From the NCBI RefSeq assembly GCF_009017415.1, contig NC_092405.1, positions 2,170,001-2,234,000 on the forward strand: 64,000 nucleotides of DNA. Direction: 5' to 3'. Position 1 is the stretch's first letter, and each line of letters opens with the position of its first letter. Shown piece by piece: positions 22,789 through 34,844 of the stretch. This DNA comes from Aspergillus flavus (taxonomy: Eukaryota > Ascomycota > Eurotiomycetes > Eurotiales > Aspergillaceae). The notes beneath the pieces are model-generated. The model ran no database searches, was not told the DNA's origin, and was given only the letters and a program-made list of their open reading frames with translations. The translations under genes were made by a program, and so were the position numbers.

Positions 22789-24682
22789 TTATTCATCGCC
22801 ACCACCGAGGTTGGCACCCACCTGCTGTGCAGATTTGCCGCTGCAGATATCATCAACACGGAGAAGTAGGCATGCGGACTAACCAGGTTAGCAACCGTAT
22901 CAGCAACACGACGAGAACCTATACTACTTACCTCGACAGCAGTCTTGATGCTCTGGAGTTTCACGGCTTCAGGTTCCCAGACGCCATATTCCTTCATATC
23001 CACCAGGGCACCCGAGTCACCATCAAGACCCCATGTGGTGTGGCCTTCGGCGTGCTTGGCCCTCATGCGAGTCAAAACACGAATAGGGCTGGCTCCTGCG
23101 TTTTGAGCCAATGTCCGGGGAATAACCTCCATAGCATCAGCAACGGCCTTGTAAGGCCATTGTTGAACACCCTCGATAGACTTGGCCAACTGGCCCAGCT
23201 TGACAGAAACTGCCATCTCGATAGCACCACCGCCAGGGGACAGTCGTGGGTGGAAGATGACATTCCGGGCGACGGCCATAGCATCCTGAAGGTTGCGCTC
23301 AACCTCGTTGATAATATCCTTAGAGGGACCACGTAGAAGGATGGTGCAAGCCTTCGGGTTCTGGCATTTCCTGAGGAAAGTGAAATATTCATCGCCGATC
23401 TTCTCGATTTCGAACAGTCCGCAAGCCGTTCCTACGTCAGACTCCTGGAGGTCATCGACCCGGTTCACGATCGTCGCGCCAGTAGCACGAGCGATACGGT
23501 TGTTATCCGTCTTCCTCACTCGGCGGAGAGCTGTGATATTGGCCTTCATCAAGAAGTGCTGTGCGAGGTCTGGATGATTGGTCAGTAATGAATCACGCCG
23601 CAACCTGGAGCAGAAGCTTCTTACCCGAAACACCCTTCTCCGTGATGACAACATCAGGCTTGACGGCCAAAATGGCATCGCACATGCGCTTAACCTGTTC
23701 CTCCTCAATTTCCAGGATCCTGTTCCAGTCATCCTCCTTCGTAATCTCGATGTTGGTCTGAGATTCACCCTTCTTGTATTCCAGTGGGCAGTCAAGCAAG
23801 ACGACTCGAGGGTTCTCAATTCTTCTCCGCATCTTAGGATGGGTAATATCCTTGTTCACCATCACACCGTCGATAACCTCACTGTCTTCGATCTGACCAC
23901 CAGGAATCTTCTCAATACGAGCATACCGCTTAATGTCAACCTCCCTCTTTCCACCACCGGCATCGAAGGAAACGGTTCGCACAGCCTTCAGGGCCAGGCT
24001 GCACATCAGCTCGGACCACCTGGAAACAAACTTCGTCCCGATGGACGACTGGATGAGAGTGTACATCGCTTTATCATCGTCGATATCAACAGGGATCGAG
24101 ACCTCTTCCACGATGGCCAGGGCATCCGCTAAGGCACGCTTGAAGGCAGAGATAATGACGACGGGGTGAATGTTACGTTCGAGCTGAGGGAGGGCCTGAG
24201 CGAGCATCTCACCAGCTGTCAAGCGTTAGTATGCCAGCATAGTAGTACATTATAGAGCGTGCGATGATACCTAGAATAATAACGGTCGTAGTTCCATCAC
24301 CGACCTCCTCATCCTGAGTACGACTGAGCTCAATCATGCTCTTTGCCGCCGGGTGCGACACCTCGATTTCTCTCAAAATAGCATGTCCATCATTAGTCAA
24401 GACGATACCGCCCATAGGATCGAGCAGCATCTTCAGCATGGCCTTAGGTCCCAGACATGACCGAATGATGTCCGCGACACTGCGAGTATTTTTATGTTAG
24501 AGCGGAAGTGGCTAGAAAGAGTATTGTCACGTACGTCTTTGCGGCAGTGATATTCGAAAGCTGAGCCTTGCGACCGACCTGTCGCTCACCAGAGTTGGTG
24601 TCTATGATTGTTAGCCAAATTGGGTCAAAGCCAAGGTGAATCCCGTTGACAACATACTCATTACCACCACCGGTGCCTGCAT
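22789..24682 (-). CDS. cct3: T-complex chaperonin CCT subunit gamma (CCT3)
   Basis: Six exons give 539 residues, the normal size: 24682-24658, 24601-24535, 24479-24271, 24215-23625, 23569-22932 and 22878-22789. The introns are 53-56 nt. Group II chaperonin motifs are present: LGPKAMLKMLLDPMGGI, TNDGHAILREIEVSHPAAKS, GDGTTTV (ATP site, residues 91-97) and GGGAIEMAV. The N-terminus MQAPVVVMNTNSGERQVGRK and the C-terminus SACLLLRVDDICSGKSAQQ are gamma-specific. It forms part of the cytosolic TRiC ring that folds actin, tubulin and other proteins. All splice junctions restore the family sequence exactly. Nothing is abnormal. Confidence 0.97.
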
Positions 24683-25148
24683 TTTGGCGGTGGGCTTAAC
24701 GTACTGCGGGGAGGGAAAAGGTGAGGGTGGGTATTCCTAAAAATTACTGGAAGAGTTCTTCAAAAACAACTGAAGAATAAGATAAATGAGGGGCGTGTTC
24801 GCTAGGGGGATCTGGAGTGCTGTGCCCGCCTTCACCATCAAATTTCCAGCGAACCTCGAAGTGGGATTGCGGATTGGAAGCTCACCCCCACTAATCCCCT
24901 TCAGGCTTAGTCTACCTTTCTCCTGATTAAATCCACTCCTATCAAATCCAAACATTCTCATTGTATGTACTACTCGTACAATAGCCTAGACGACCTGAAA
25001 TAATTGCAATTGCTTGCTTGCTTACATGACATCCACATTACTGCTCCCTGGGGATGTGTCCAGCCATCCCGTAACAATTTCCTGTCATAACTCTGGTCTT
25101 CGTTATCTCCGTAACAGTTTTGATGAGTATGGCTCTGCCATGCATGTA
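24683..25148. other. Intergenic, CCT3 promoter
   Basis: This 466-base spacer holds the promoter of CCT3 on its left and the 3' flank of the next minus-strand gene on its right. No gene is supported. Confidence 0.55.
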
Positions 25149-25970
25149 TCAACTCGAAACAAAGGTTTCGTATGCTCGATTATGATCTTGCAAACTAGAC
25201 TGTTTCTTGAACACCTTGCTCATTCTTTGGATACTTTTTCGTACGCGGCCCCGCATAGCGGAGATCATTGACGAGCCTCTCTGGCGAAACCGCTCATGCG
25301 CATTTGGTCCTTCATAAGGCGCCTCGGTGTCTTCGACTGTGTGAATTACACATGCGCGGGCTTTTGTGCCTGTCGGTTGTGATATGTATGTGCTGCGAGA
25401 TTGTCTGCCGCCAGTATATCCGGTTTCCATATCCTCTTCAGTTGATGTCGAATGCTTCGAAAACAGATTGCCGGCCAGATTGAAGCGCGCACTCGAGCTG
25501 TGGGAATAAGGAGCCGCCATCGCGATAGTATCACCCTCCATGTGCCTTCTCCCATTCATCTCATGTATGCGCTGCCACAAATACCAATCAACTTGCTCCG
25601 AGCTCGAACTTGGCAAACCTCCGCGACCACTCCTCTCCGTGTCCTGGCTTGCTTCCATCGTAGCTATCGAATCCTTGTACCAAATCACCGGTGATGTCGC
25701 ATGGTAAGATGGCTTGTAGAATGGATCATTACTTTTCTCTCTTTTCAATCTTTGCACGCGCTCAAGATGTAACTCGCGCATGTTTTCTTGCAAATGGAGC
25801 GGTAGAGCGGCCATGGCTACTTCGTCCAAGTTGTTAAGGACCTCTTCTTCGCTCTCCGTAAAGTAACCGTCCTCTGGGCTCCTGTATCGGTTCATTTCCC
25901 ATGAGCTTCTCTCATGATGAACTGATGGGGGATCTGGAATGAGCGCTGTCGGATTGAAATAGCCTGACAT
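25149..25970 (-). CDS. Conserved hypothetical protein, 273 residues
   Basis: A single open frame with a clear start (MSGYFNPTALIPDPPS). It is hydrophilic, largely disordered and Ser/Arg/Glu-rich. Protein-like blocks include PEDGYFTESEEEVLNNLDEV, ALPLHLQENMRELHLERVQR, WYLWQRIHEMNGRRHMEGDT and a basic C-terminal helix (ISAMRGRVRKSIQRMSKVFK). No signal peptide, membrane helix or catalytic motif is visible. I do not recognise a family. It probably works in the cytosol or nucleus by binding a partner. The unbroken frame and the biased composition argue that it is a real gene. Confidence 0.7.
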   Translation of the reverse strand: MSGYFNPTALIPDPPSVHHERSSWEMNRYRSPEDGYFTESEEEVLNNLDEVAMAALPLHLQENMRELHLERVQRLKREKSNDPFYKPSYHATSPVIWYKDSIATMEASQDTERSGRGGLPSSSSEQVDWYLWQRIHEMNGRRHMEGDTIAMAAPYSHSSSARFNLAGNLFSKHSTSTEEDMETGYTGGRQSRSTYISQPTGTKARACVIHTVEDTEAPYEGPNAHERFRQRGSSMISAMRGRVRKSIQRMSKVFKKQSSLQDHNRAYETFVSS

Positions 25971-26690
25971 CTCGATGTGTTTTATTTTACTACTTCAATA
26001 ACAAATATACAGCCTTAGAGACACCAGTGCTCAGTGGCAAGTATTATTGAATGTGAGTATAGTTCTCGAGGTGCTGAGGCCCGGGTTTGGTTTGTGTTTG
26101 TTGTGGGTTGCGCAGCGCAACGCGTTTGCCCAAGGCTAATGACCTGATACAGATGTGCAACGTTAGGCTTCCTGTATCCATGTTTTCTTTTTTCTTCCTT
26201 TCTTGCTCATATTGTTATGTTAATTGCTTGCATCACTTACTAAACCTAGCCCTGTCAATATGTCGGGCAATTTCCTATTATGCAGGCTGTCAATCATGCA
26301 ACATCATGCGCTCATCATCAGGGGTTATTGGCGAAGGGCATCCATAGTAAGAAAAACAAATCAAGTGGTGTTTTCAAGCATGAAACCTGCTCACTTTGCG
26401 ATTTAGTCCCTCATATTTAAGATGTGTACCAGGTTCTATCGGTAGCGCCGCGCCAATTCACTCACTATATTCCATAATTAGAACTTTTAGGCCAGCGCTT
26501 ACATTCTATCGGTATGCGCCGACCAGCTCAATGAAAGGTTTAGAAAAGTAATTTCTGCCATTGAAGTTGTAGTTAAATGTTGCTTACATGGGACAGTGCT
26601 ATATATAGATTACTTGTAGTTTCCGCGATTTTCCATACCGTTTCAGACCCAGATTCACCAGTGTTTCAGTAGACACCAAAAGCCCTCAGA
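25971..26690. other. Intergenic
   Basis: 720 bases between two minus-strand genes. The left part is the promoter of the 273-residue gene and the right part is the 3' flank of the metallo-hydrolase gene. Short ORFs have no support. Confidence 0.55.
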
Positions 26691-28132
26691 TCAAAACTCT
26701 CGACTTTCTCCAATGTCACAAATATCGAAAACCCCATCCTCAGGAATTTCATGTTTTCTCAATGCATCCCTCAACTTTCTAGGTGGCTCAAGGACATCTT
26801 CCTCTGTTAACACCCAAGTGCCCCAGTGCATGCCCAGGGCTTTCTTGCACTTGGTATCCTGAAATATCTGGACTGCATCGTGAGGATCAGCATGCACAGG
26901 ACTCCAAACGAAGCGAGGACCATAGGCTCCAATCGGTATCAATCCTAGGTCGAACGGTCCACGAAATTCGCCCGTCTGCTTGAAAGCAGGGCATACTGGA
27001 AAGTCATATTCCGGTGCGTGGTCATCAGCACCATCGGGAAGCTCTGGCACACTTCTGTAGCCGGTATCTCTGCAATCGCACCGTAGGTTAGCAGCGAAAG
27101 TTTAATGCTCGCAAATAACTGTCTGTATACATACCCAGCAAAGTAGACCTTGCGTCCACCGGATTCAATGTACCATGAAGCCCACAATGTCTTTGCGCGG
27201 TCGAATACGCCTCTGTTGCTAGTATGCTGGCAGGGTAGGCATCCAACTCGCCCTTTTATATCTCCTGGGCTAGAACTGCCATTCCCAGCCGATTCCTTGA
27301 CTTGTGTTCCTGTCGATTGAGACGGCGAGAGAACGATGTCGCGTTCCTCCCACCAGTCCAGTTCAGTCACGTTATCAATCCCAGAGCTTTTGAACCACTG
27401 CTCATTGCCCAGAGGAACAAAGAAATGGCAATTTGGGTGTCGCGCAGAGATCTCTTTAACAGTTGGGTAAGACAAGTGGTCATAGTGATTATGAGATATC
27501 ACCACTGCGTCGATAATGGGTATATCCTTGATTTGACACGGCATTTCAGTGTAACGCTTGGGGCCCAGCCAAGAAATCGGTGAGCAACGGTCCTCGAAGA
27601 CGGGGTCAAACAGTACTCGCAGACCGCTGGGGTACTCGACATAGTAACAGGCATGACCTAGCCACGTCGCACGCAACTTAGGAGTTTCTCTACTGGGCAG
27701 GAACTCTGGTTTTCGGACAGGCACGGTTGGGGGTGTAGTGTCAGGACGGTTTGCTGTACCATTTATTTGTCGCCTTAGAAAATGAGCCCACGTTAGGCTA
27801 GATATAGATCCCCGGTACCAGTTTGCAGTAGTACTCACAGAAAAAAGCGCTGAACAGCAGGGGTCTTGTATGAACTGTGTGATTGTTTAGCTTGCGCAAG
27901 TTTTACGGCGAGCATCATCCCGTAATGCTTACTCCCATGGATTCGTGAATCCCCCTGAGACATGGTGTTTCTTCTCTTTCGCATCCTCGGGACCTGTGGA
28001 AATTGAAGGTACTGAAAGTGTGAGGGCGTAAAGAACTGCCACGGTAGAGGAGCTCATGCTGCGTCTCTGGGGTGAGTTGTGAGGAGAAGAATGTTGACGG
28101 AATCCAAAGATTCGCCGAAAGAAGTGTCGCAT
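26691..28132 (-). CDS. NAPE-PLD-type metallo-beta-lactamase hydrolase
   Basis: Four exons give 417 residues: 28132-27933, 27874-27839 (a 36 nt micro-exon), 27773-27135 and 27069-26691. The fold is the Zn-dependent metallo-beta-lactamase fold. The metal-binding HxHxDH signature appears as SHNHYDHL (about 172-179). The companion motifs [33 protein letters not shown] and [12 protein letters not shown] are in the order of N-acyl-phosphatidylethanolamine phospholipase D. The conserved [19 protein letters not shown] block is rebuilt by splicing through the micro-exon, which supports the model. The N-terminus ([16 protein letters not shown]) is basic and could be a mitochondrial signal. Likely function is hydrolysis of N-acyl phospholipids or a related phosphodiester. 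Substrate is inferred from the family only. Confidence 0.93.
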
Positions 28133-28606
28133 GCCGGTTGTTTAGGATTTCGGGTGTCGTTTCTCAAATATAAATGTATTTATTTTAGCTCTGCTAGCGA
28201 AACCGATGGCGATCTGCGACGAAATGTAGTATTCTGAAGCGATCAAATGAATCTGCGAGCCCAAATATTTGCGCTAACATGACATGAGACTACGTACCTT
28301 TGTAGCTACCTAATGATTGTCAGCTAGGTATCTACCTAGCCTAATGTAGCCCACTGTCTCAAGTTTTACTGGTCCTTTGAACATATTAAACCTCGAAGCC
28401 TCAGCACTAACAGCGACGTTTCCATTAAGTCCGATATCTCCGTTTTACAGTATGCTCTGAAGCCGAGACTTTGCCTAATGGGGGTATTGAAGAATCGGCC
28501 CGTTATGCTTCCGGACCTCCGATATCATTCGGAACAATCACTTGATTGCCCGAAGAAAGTGTTCGATTGACTGCCAGTTCTAGTAATTAATTTTCCCTCG
28601 GTTGGC
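28133..28606. promoter_or_regulatory. Divergent promoter region, NAPE-PLD-type / BCS1-type
   Basis: 474 bases between divergent start codons. There is no ORF and no clear TATA box. It must hold both promoters. Confidence 0.5.
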
Positions 28607-30197
28607 ATGGACCCGAATGGACCACCAAGTACATCGGGGCTGCCTTCGCCTGGCGATTTAATCCTGCAGCAGAGGAAAGATGCTATCCAGGCGGCGGCGC
28701 AGCCCACCGGAGATGGCGGGCTTTTCGCCCAGCTATCTAGCAATCCCTTCTTCACAGCGGTAAGGCGGTTTGGGCCACATTGTGATACATATCGAAAGAT
28801 CGGTTGGTCTAATTGATTTTTGGAACTATTAGGGCTTCGGTCTCGCCGGCTTAGGTGCTGGGTTAAGTTTCGCTCAGAAGGGCATTCGGCATGGCGCAGC
28901 ACTCCTGCGAAGGCGCATGCTCGTGGATGTGGAAATCAGCGTAAAGGACGATTCGTATCCCTGGTTTCTACATTGGATGACGCTATACCAACGTTCGCAG
29001 CTCAATTCGGCTCAGTCAGCAGCCAGCAGGTCTGGCTATATGGAAACCTTACTCCAGAAGATGACCCCCGGGATGCGCCACCTCTCAATCCAAACGCAGA
29101 AAGTCGAACACTCAAACGGTGCCATACATACACATTTTTCGCTAGTACCCGGTCCAGGGAGACACGTTCTGCGTTACAAGAATGCGTTTATCTTCGTAAA
29201 TCGGATGCGCGAGTCGAAGTCACTGGACCTTCAGACTGGTCGCCCGTGGGAAACGATTACCCTGACAACTCTCTATTCGCATCGCCATGTTTTTGAGGAC
29301 CTCTTCAGAGAGGCTCACGCATATGCGGCTAAATCACATGAAGGCAAAACATCAATCTACAACAGCTGGGGTGCTGAATGGAAACTGTTTGGACAACCGC
29401 GACGGAAGCGTCCTTTGGAATCAGTCATTCTTGACGAGGGTGTCAAGGAGCGGATCGTGGACGATGTCAAAGACTTTCTTTCGAGCGGAAAATGGTACCA
29501 TGATCGCGGAATACCGTACCGACGGGGTTATCTGCTCTATGGGCCTCCAGGCACAGGCAAAAGCTCATTTATCCAGGCTTTGGCAGGTGAACTAGACTAT
29601 GATATTGCCATTCTCAACCTTAGTGAACGGGGATTGACGGATGATCGGTTGAATCATCTCCTCACCATTGTTCCTAACCGGACGCTTGTTTTGCTGGAAG
29701 ACGTAGATGCTGCCTTCTCCAATCGGCGTGTTCAGTCTGATGCCGATGGATATCGCGGTGCTAACGTTACGTTCTCCGGTTTGCTGAATGCCATGGACGG
29801 AGTTGCAAGTGCTGAAGAACGTGTGATATTCCTCACGACGAACCACGTGGAGCGGCTAGACCCAGCTCTGGTTCGGCCTGGTCGGGTGGACATGACAGTT
29901 CGGTTGGGCGAGGTCACTCGCTACCAGGTTGCATGTCTCTGGGATCGATTTTATAGTGAGTTGGATACAAATGGAAAGTACCGAAAGATATTCCTCGACC
30001 GACTACACGAGCTTGGATTAATAGAAGACGAGAACGGCCGGGAGCCCGATCAACCGAAGGCTACAAGCGCGGCCGCCCTGCAGGGCTTATTCTTGTACAA
30101 CAAAGGGAACATGGATGGCGCCATTGCGATGGCTGAGGCGCTCACATATTCAGTCCATGAAGAAGCCATGGAGCATGATCGTCCAAATGGCAACTAA
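28607..30197 (+). CDS. BCS1-type AAA ATPase
   Basis: Two exons (28607-28759 and 28833-30197; intron donor GTAAGG, acceptor TATTAG) give 505 residues. A hydrophobic Gly-rich segment (GFGLAGLGAGLSFAQKGI) precedes the BCS1 N-terminal domain (MLVDVEISVKDDSYPWFLHW). The AAA module has Walker A GPPGTGKSSF, Walker B TLVLLEDVDAAF, a polar loop and the second region of homology FLTTNHVERLDPALVRPGRV. BCS1 sits in the mitochondrial inner membrane and translocates the folded Rieske protein into complex III. The Pro/Gly-rich start and the residues before the helix fit that topology. Fungi also carry diverged BCS1 paralogues, but the close match and full domain set favour the true orthologue. Confidence 0.93.
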
Positions 30198-30924
30198 CTG
30201 TATATTATCTTTAGACATCTTTTGCATACGGACCTCGAACATGCATTGTACTTCTATGCGACAGAAACAGCCATTTTCATATACCCCACTCCATTTTCTA
30301 TAAAGCAGCGGTGCTATTATTTAAAAGTTATACATTGCCCTTCGTACCATGCCTTCTTGGGTCATGGTTGACATGTCCCCGACCCGCCATCGTGCCTTTT
30401 CTGCACAGGCTATACTTTCTCCCGAGAGGAGGACATTGGGTGACTACGGTTCTCAAGGTGGAATATCTTTTTCGCAAAGCCACCCTTATTGTCAAACTGC
30501 ACACATTCCTGCCTGCTATATCCTTCCGCTACGGTGATAAACCGGCCATTCGGCTCTACTGTGGACTCTCAAGCTCAATTGACATGGTGAAACTTGAATC
30601 CAGCAAGTATATAGCATGGGCTGAATTCCACGAGCTTTATGAAAATGAGACTCTTGATATTTACACCCTGAGTTTGACCACTCATGGGGAAGATTTTACT
30701 TTATGCTGTATCTTAGTAGCGACAGCTATTGTTTGGAACTAGCATACAAGAAGGTCCTTTTCGATTCAAATAAAAGTCCAAGTTACGTAGTGTAAGCATT
30801 TAGCGCTCGCGCTATACGATTGAGTCATGGTAATCCTTCGGCCCGAAACTGTGAGACCTCTTGACATTCCTCTGTATTTCCTTCAAGTATCAGCAAATCT
30901 AGTTAATGCAGCACGCAGCTAGCC
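30198..30924. other. Intergenic
   Basis: Includes the BCS1 3' flank and the promoter of the next plus-strand gene. A 143-codon frame at 30311-30742 was examined and not accepted (see rejected items). Confidence 0.5.
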
Positions 30925-31671
30925 ATGTCGATCAAGTGGTTTCGCACTCTGTCTCGGGGCCCATTCTTTGAATCACTCCGTCAATCACACAGGACCTATC
31001 CAGTTAACGCTGATTTTCTACGCTCATCGTCGTTCAACTTCGTCAATCCACGCCACAATGTTATAAGCACCACGGATTGTGTGACGCAAAAGCTCTTAGA
31101 AACAGACATCGCAAAATTAAGCGACGAGGAAGTATTGTCATTGTTTACTACCGGATTTTTTGGCGGGTACGCCTTTGCTTGCGAAAGGGTGATCCTCAGA
31201 GCTGGGGGATGGAAATTACTCTCAGTCAAGTTTTCAAGTAAGCACGCGCTCTGTTGTATCATAAGTCGGATTTCAACATAACTTTCGTCACTCAAATTTG
31301 TATCAGATTCTGAAGATGACCCGGCGGCAATGACCATATGGGACTACACGAAGATCCCAAGCAGCAAGCTCTTACCACTTGGCAGCCGCTTATTTGGCTC
31401 CTTCAAGTTGATAGACAAGCATATCTCGAAGGCTCCAGGGCTGGAGCCTAGCTACGTCGACTACGGATTTGGCTCGGATCAGTCTAGATTCGCAGGATGT
31501 CACCGAGTCCAGGTCACTCGGTCACCTCAGACCGAGATCAGTTTGCAGCAATTTATTTGTAATCCGACCAAGAACACCCCGTCGGTGCGGGGGTATCTTG
31601 AGAAGTTTCACTTCGTTTATGCTAAGTTGTTGTTTGCGGACGGGGTTAGGTCTGTCCTCACTCGGGAATAG
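30925..31671 (+). CDS. Conserved hypothetical protein, 225 residues
   Basis: Two exons, 30925-31237 and 31307-31671, are joined across a 69 nt intron (donor GTAAGC, acceptor TATCAG) to give 225 residues. The junction reads LLSVKFSNSEDDPAAM. Notable blocks are MSIKWFRTLSRGPFFESL, FTTGFFGGYAFACERVIL, SYVDYGFGSDQSRFAGCHRV and EKFHFVYAKLLFADGVRSVL. There is no transmembrane span or signal peptide. The C-terminal half has the look of a compact alpha/beta domain with a basic, aromatic-rich pattern. There is faint similarity in layout to DUF1990-type proteins, too weak to name. The clean intron and even composition support a real gene of unknown function. Confidence 0.78.
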
Positions 31672-32861
31672 TATTATTCTGTGTACTTTATTCTGTGTAC
31701 CCCTGTTGTTCGCATCCTTAGTGTTTTTGGTTGGGGTGTTTGTATGATATTGACGATGACCTTCTGGGCTACGACCATTAGACAACACAGTGACTTCTTG
31801 TGTTGGACCTGATCATCTTTGAGGTTTTAGATCTTAAGTGTTTCCTGGCTGAATAGACCCTACTCCGTTATGTTGACCGTTTCAGAATGACCATAGTAAT
31901 TGACTATGCCTTGACAAATTAGAGCGTAAACGCGAGGGTGACAGACACGCAGGGGTCTTCCACTTGGACTAAAGTACCAATATGATATTCTCGTGGTAGA
32001 TGATAGCGTGGGCGCATATCTCATCCTAAAACGGCCAAGCGAACATGTGGAAGGTTTACCTCGATCATTTCATCACATCCCTGTTCACCACCTTAACCGC
32101 TTTTCCTCCTCCTCTCCATGCGACACAGCCACTGTATCACAATTAACCGGAAACAATTAACCCCTATTTGTTTCTTCCAGGCGATAAACTTCAGGAAAAA
32201 CTACCAGTCATAGAAAGCATTGAATCCAAGAGCCAACCAGCTTTTGGCAGCTCACACCGTATCCCCCTGTTCCGATTTCTTCACACTAACTGCAGCATAG
32301 CACTAGCTGTTTGTGGTTCTTGAGCGACAAGATCGTCGCAAATCACGTCCCAGGGTTTAGTCCTCGAAGCGCCGCGATTGATGTCACACTGGTCTTTGCG
32401 CTGATGATTCAACCTATCAGCGGACCCGAGAGGTCAAGGTTAAGCGCCGGCCATGGCAATTCGGCAGTCATGCATAACAATGTCCATCTTTCACACTAGT
32501 GGGAACCTCTCATAGTTCAGATCCTTGACGCTGAGTTTAGCTAGCTTTCGGCGTTATGCTGCAGCCAGGGTTCTACTTCCACGAGGGGAGGGGTATATGT
32601 CACACTGGATCCCACGGAAGATGGCATTCTATACCTTCTTGGTTCAATGTTTGGACCCTCTTTCATTATCGAGTCTTTTCTGGTATTCCATTGAAACTGG
32701 AGTGCTGAGATTACCGGTGTTGTGATCAATCTTGTGCATCCTGGTGAACATTGAAGTGTTGCCATTGCGGAGTACATATTGACTAGAACTGTATATTTTT
32801 CTCCACTTTTCTTTTACAATCAAATCTATACACTTCTGACGATCATCTTTGGATCTGCACA
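31672..32861. other. Intergenic, 1.2 kb
   Basis: No gene is supported. The phrase TTATTCTGTGTAC occurs twice in direct succession at about 31675-31700. The last few hundred bases should contain the promoter of the 640-residue gene. Confidence 0.55.
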
Positions 32862-34844
32862 ATGAGTCAATTTCAACTCTTTCCATCGCCTTCAACAACC
32901 AAGGCTTCTAAGAACCCCTTCCGCTTAGAGAATCAAAGAACTGCGGGCACACATCCTATGGGTTCAATCCCTCTGAATGATCTCAACGGCAAAGATATCA
33001 GGACAGAGGCGCTGCTTTTCCAAATCGTCGATGACGCGAAGAGCATTAAACCCGCGAAGAAAACGAAAACCCCTCGGTCAACGCCTGTATCCGTACCAGA
33101 GACTGTACAGGAACTGAGAACGCCTGAGTCGCTTTTCAGCAAGAGCCCAAAAAACGGCACCACAAATCAATGGGGTTCGCCGGCATATAAAGTCAGCCAG
33201 GTGTCCCCGACGGGGAGCGGCAAAATTCACATAGCTACCCAACTAGCTCAGGGAACTTCTGAGGCCTCCAGCTCGCCTGTCATTCCTATGAGATCCATAT
33301 TCCCTCAGTATAATCCCGACGTGTCTCTCAGCCAGCAACAGTATTACCCCCAACTCTCAGCCAATACGCGGAAACATAGGCCCAAGGAGCTCTCCTTCAC
33401 ACCACCACCAGAGATTGACCGTGCCCTTGGGCCCAAGACCGTCCCTGCAAGTGTAATGAACTTCCCAGCAGGTGTTCTTGACCAAATTGAGATACAATAC
33501 TCGTCTATTACCGAGCTTAGGAGCCTCTGGGAAGCAGCCAATGGCCAGCGTCCGCAAGACCTCGCAGGAACCTTCAATTTGCGTGTGGCTCGGTAAGTAA
33601 ATATATATCTTCTCTTTCCGAAAACTAGTGCTAATGACCATCACCCAATTAGGACGGAGGCTGAAACATATACGTTCGGTGACCCCCAAGCGCCATTTTA
33701 CAAGATGCAGACATACTCAACCAACGAACTATCTGTCACCAGGACCAATCCATCAAAGCCAAATAGTAGTATTCCTATCATGATGCTAAAACTAGAAGAC
33801 CGCCGCCGCGAACCCTCAAATGACGGACTTGTGTCCATCCTCTTCTCCCGTTTGGCTGCAATGCTGGCCATTGATGAAGCGGAAGCGTTTGCTAGAAAGC
33901 ATCATTTGGGTCCGTCAGAAGCTGCAGAAGCAGAGGGGAAAGCTCTAAAGCGGGCTGCAGCACAAGAATCTTGCAGACTCTCGTGGAATAATGCCAAGCA
34001 CCTGTATGAGCTGCATCACCCATCGCTTACCAAGCTCACACCTCCAGCCCTTGTCGGTGCGGCAGGTATCCCACTGTCTCCAGTGAGGTCAAAGTATTCC
34101 GGACTCCTCCACATCTCTGTTTCGACACCATCGAAAGAATCCAATTCTAGACAACCTCCAACTATTCTTGTGACTACTCCTATGTCGGCCAACGCGGTCG
34201 AAGGTGCCAACATGGCAGCCACGCCTCGGACGTCCACCCTCCCTTTGGCTGATTCTGATGAACTCCTAGCGTCTCTGGACCTGGGCACGCTGACCCTCTC
34301 CATTTCGGCGGCTGCCATCACCGCCACGATCCCTTCGTTATATGCAATAGACTCCCTTGTCACTGCAATGCTGGCCGTTGCAGTCTCGGACGAGGCCTCA
34401 AACACCGTCCTAACGGACATGGAGCTCTACGACCCAACCAAGGAAGCATTATCCAAGCACTCGTCTTTAAATAGTAACATAAAAAGCCTCGCCGAGCAGG
34501 AAGACGCCAAAGAAGGCATCCAACTTCTGTCGAAGATCAAATTCGCAAACTCGCAATCCGCCGACTCCACCCAGAGAAAATGGTTCCATTTCTGGCGCCC
34601 ACAGAAACCCACAAAGCCCAAGACCAAGAAAATCGTGGTCGAAGAATTCGACCTAGAGAAATATGGACGCTACGGCTACGGCTCCTCGCGGGAGGGACAG
34701 AAGCTCCCGGGCTTGACGCGGGGATGCTTACGAATCCTCTTCTGGGGGCTGGATATGCTTGTGCGCATACTTACCATGATGGTAAAGATAATCGCCTGGT
34801 TGCTGGTCAATCTGACTCGATGTACTACTAGCGCGAAAGCTTAA
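32862..34844 (+). CDS. Conserved fungal protein with C-terminal membrane helix, function unknown
   Basis: Two exons, 32862-33592 and 33653-34844 (intron donor GTAAGT, branch CTAAT, acceptor TTAG; 60 nt), give 640 residues. The N-terminus MSQFQLFPSPSTTKASKNPF is Pro/Ser-rich and followed by disordered sequence. Internal conserved-looking stretches are MNFPAGVLDQIEIQYSSITE, DGLVSILFSRLAAMLAIDEA and SLYAIDSLVTAMLAVAVSDE. The C-terminus has the basic block RKWFHFWRPQKPTKPKTKKI and a hydrophobic helix (ILFWGLDMLVRILTMMVKII), suggesting a tail-anchored protein. Aspergillus relatives are often labelled 'acetylserotonin methyltransferase-like', but no methyltransferase motif is visible, so that label should not be trusted. 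Confidence 0.82.

Noticed and set aside
22749..23336. 195-codon plus-strand frame
   Set aside because: Antisense shadow of CCT3 coding exons.
30311..30742. 143-codon plus-strand frame after BCS1
   Set aside because: Protein-like in parts but with no family, no good start context and no intron support; more likely 3' flank.
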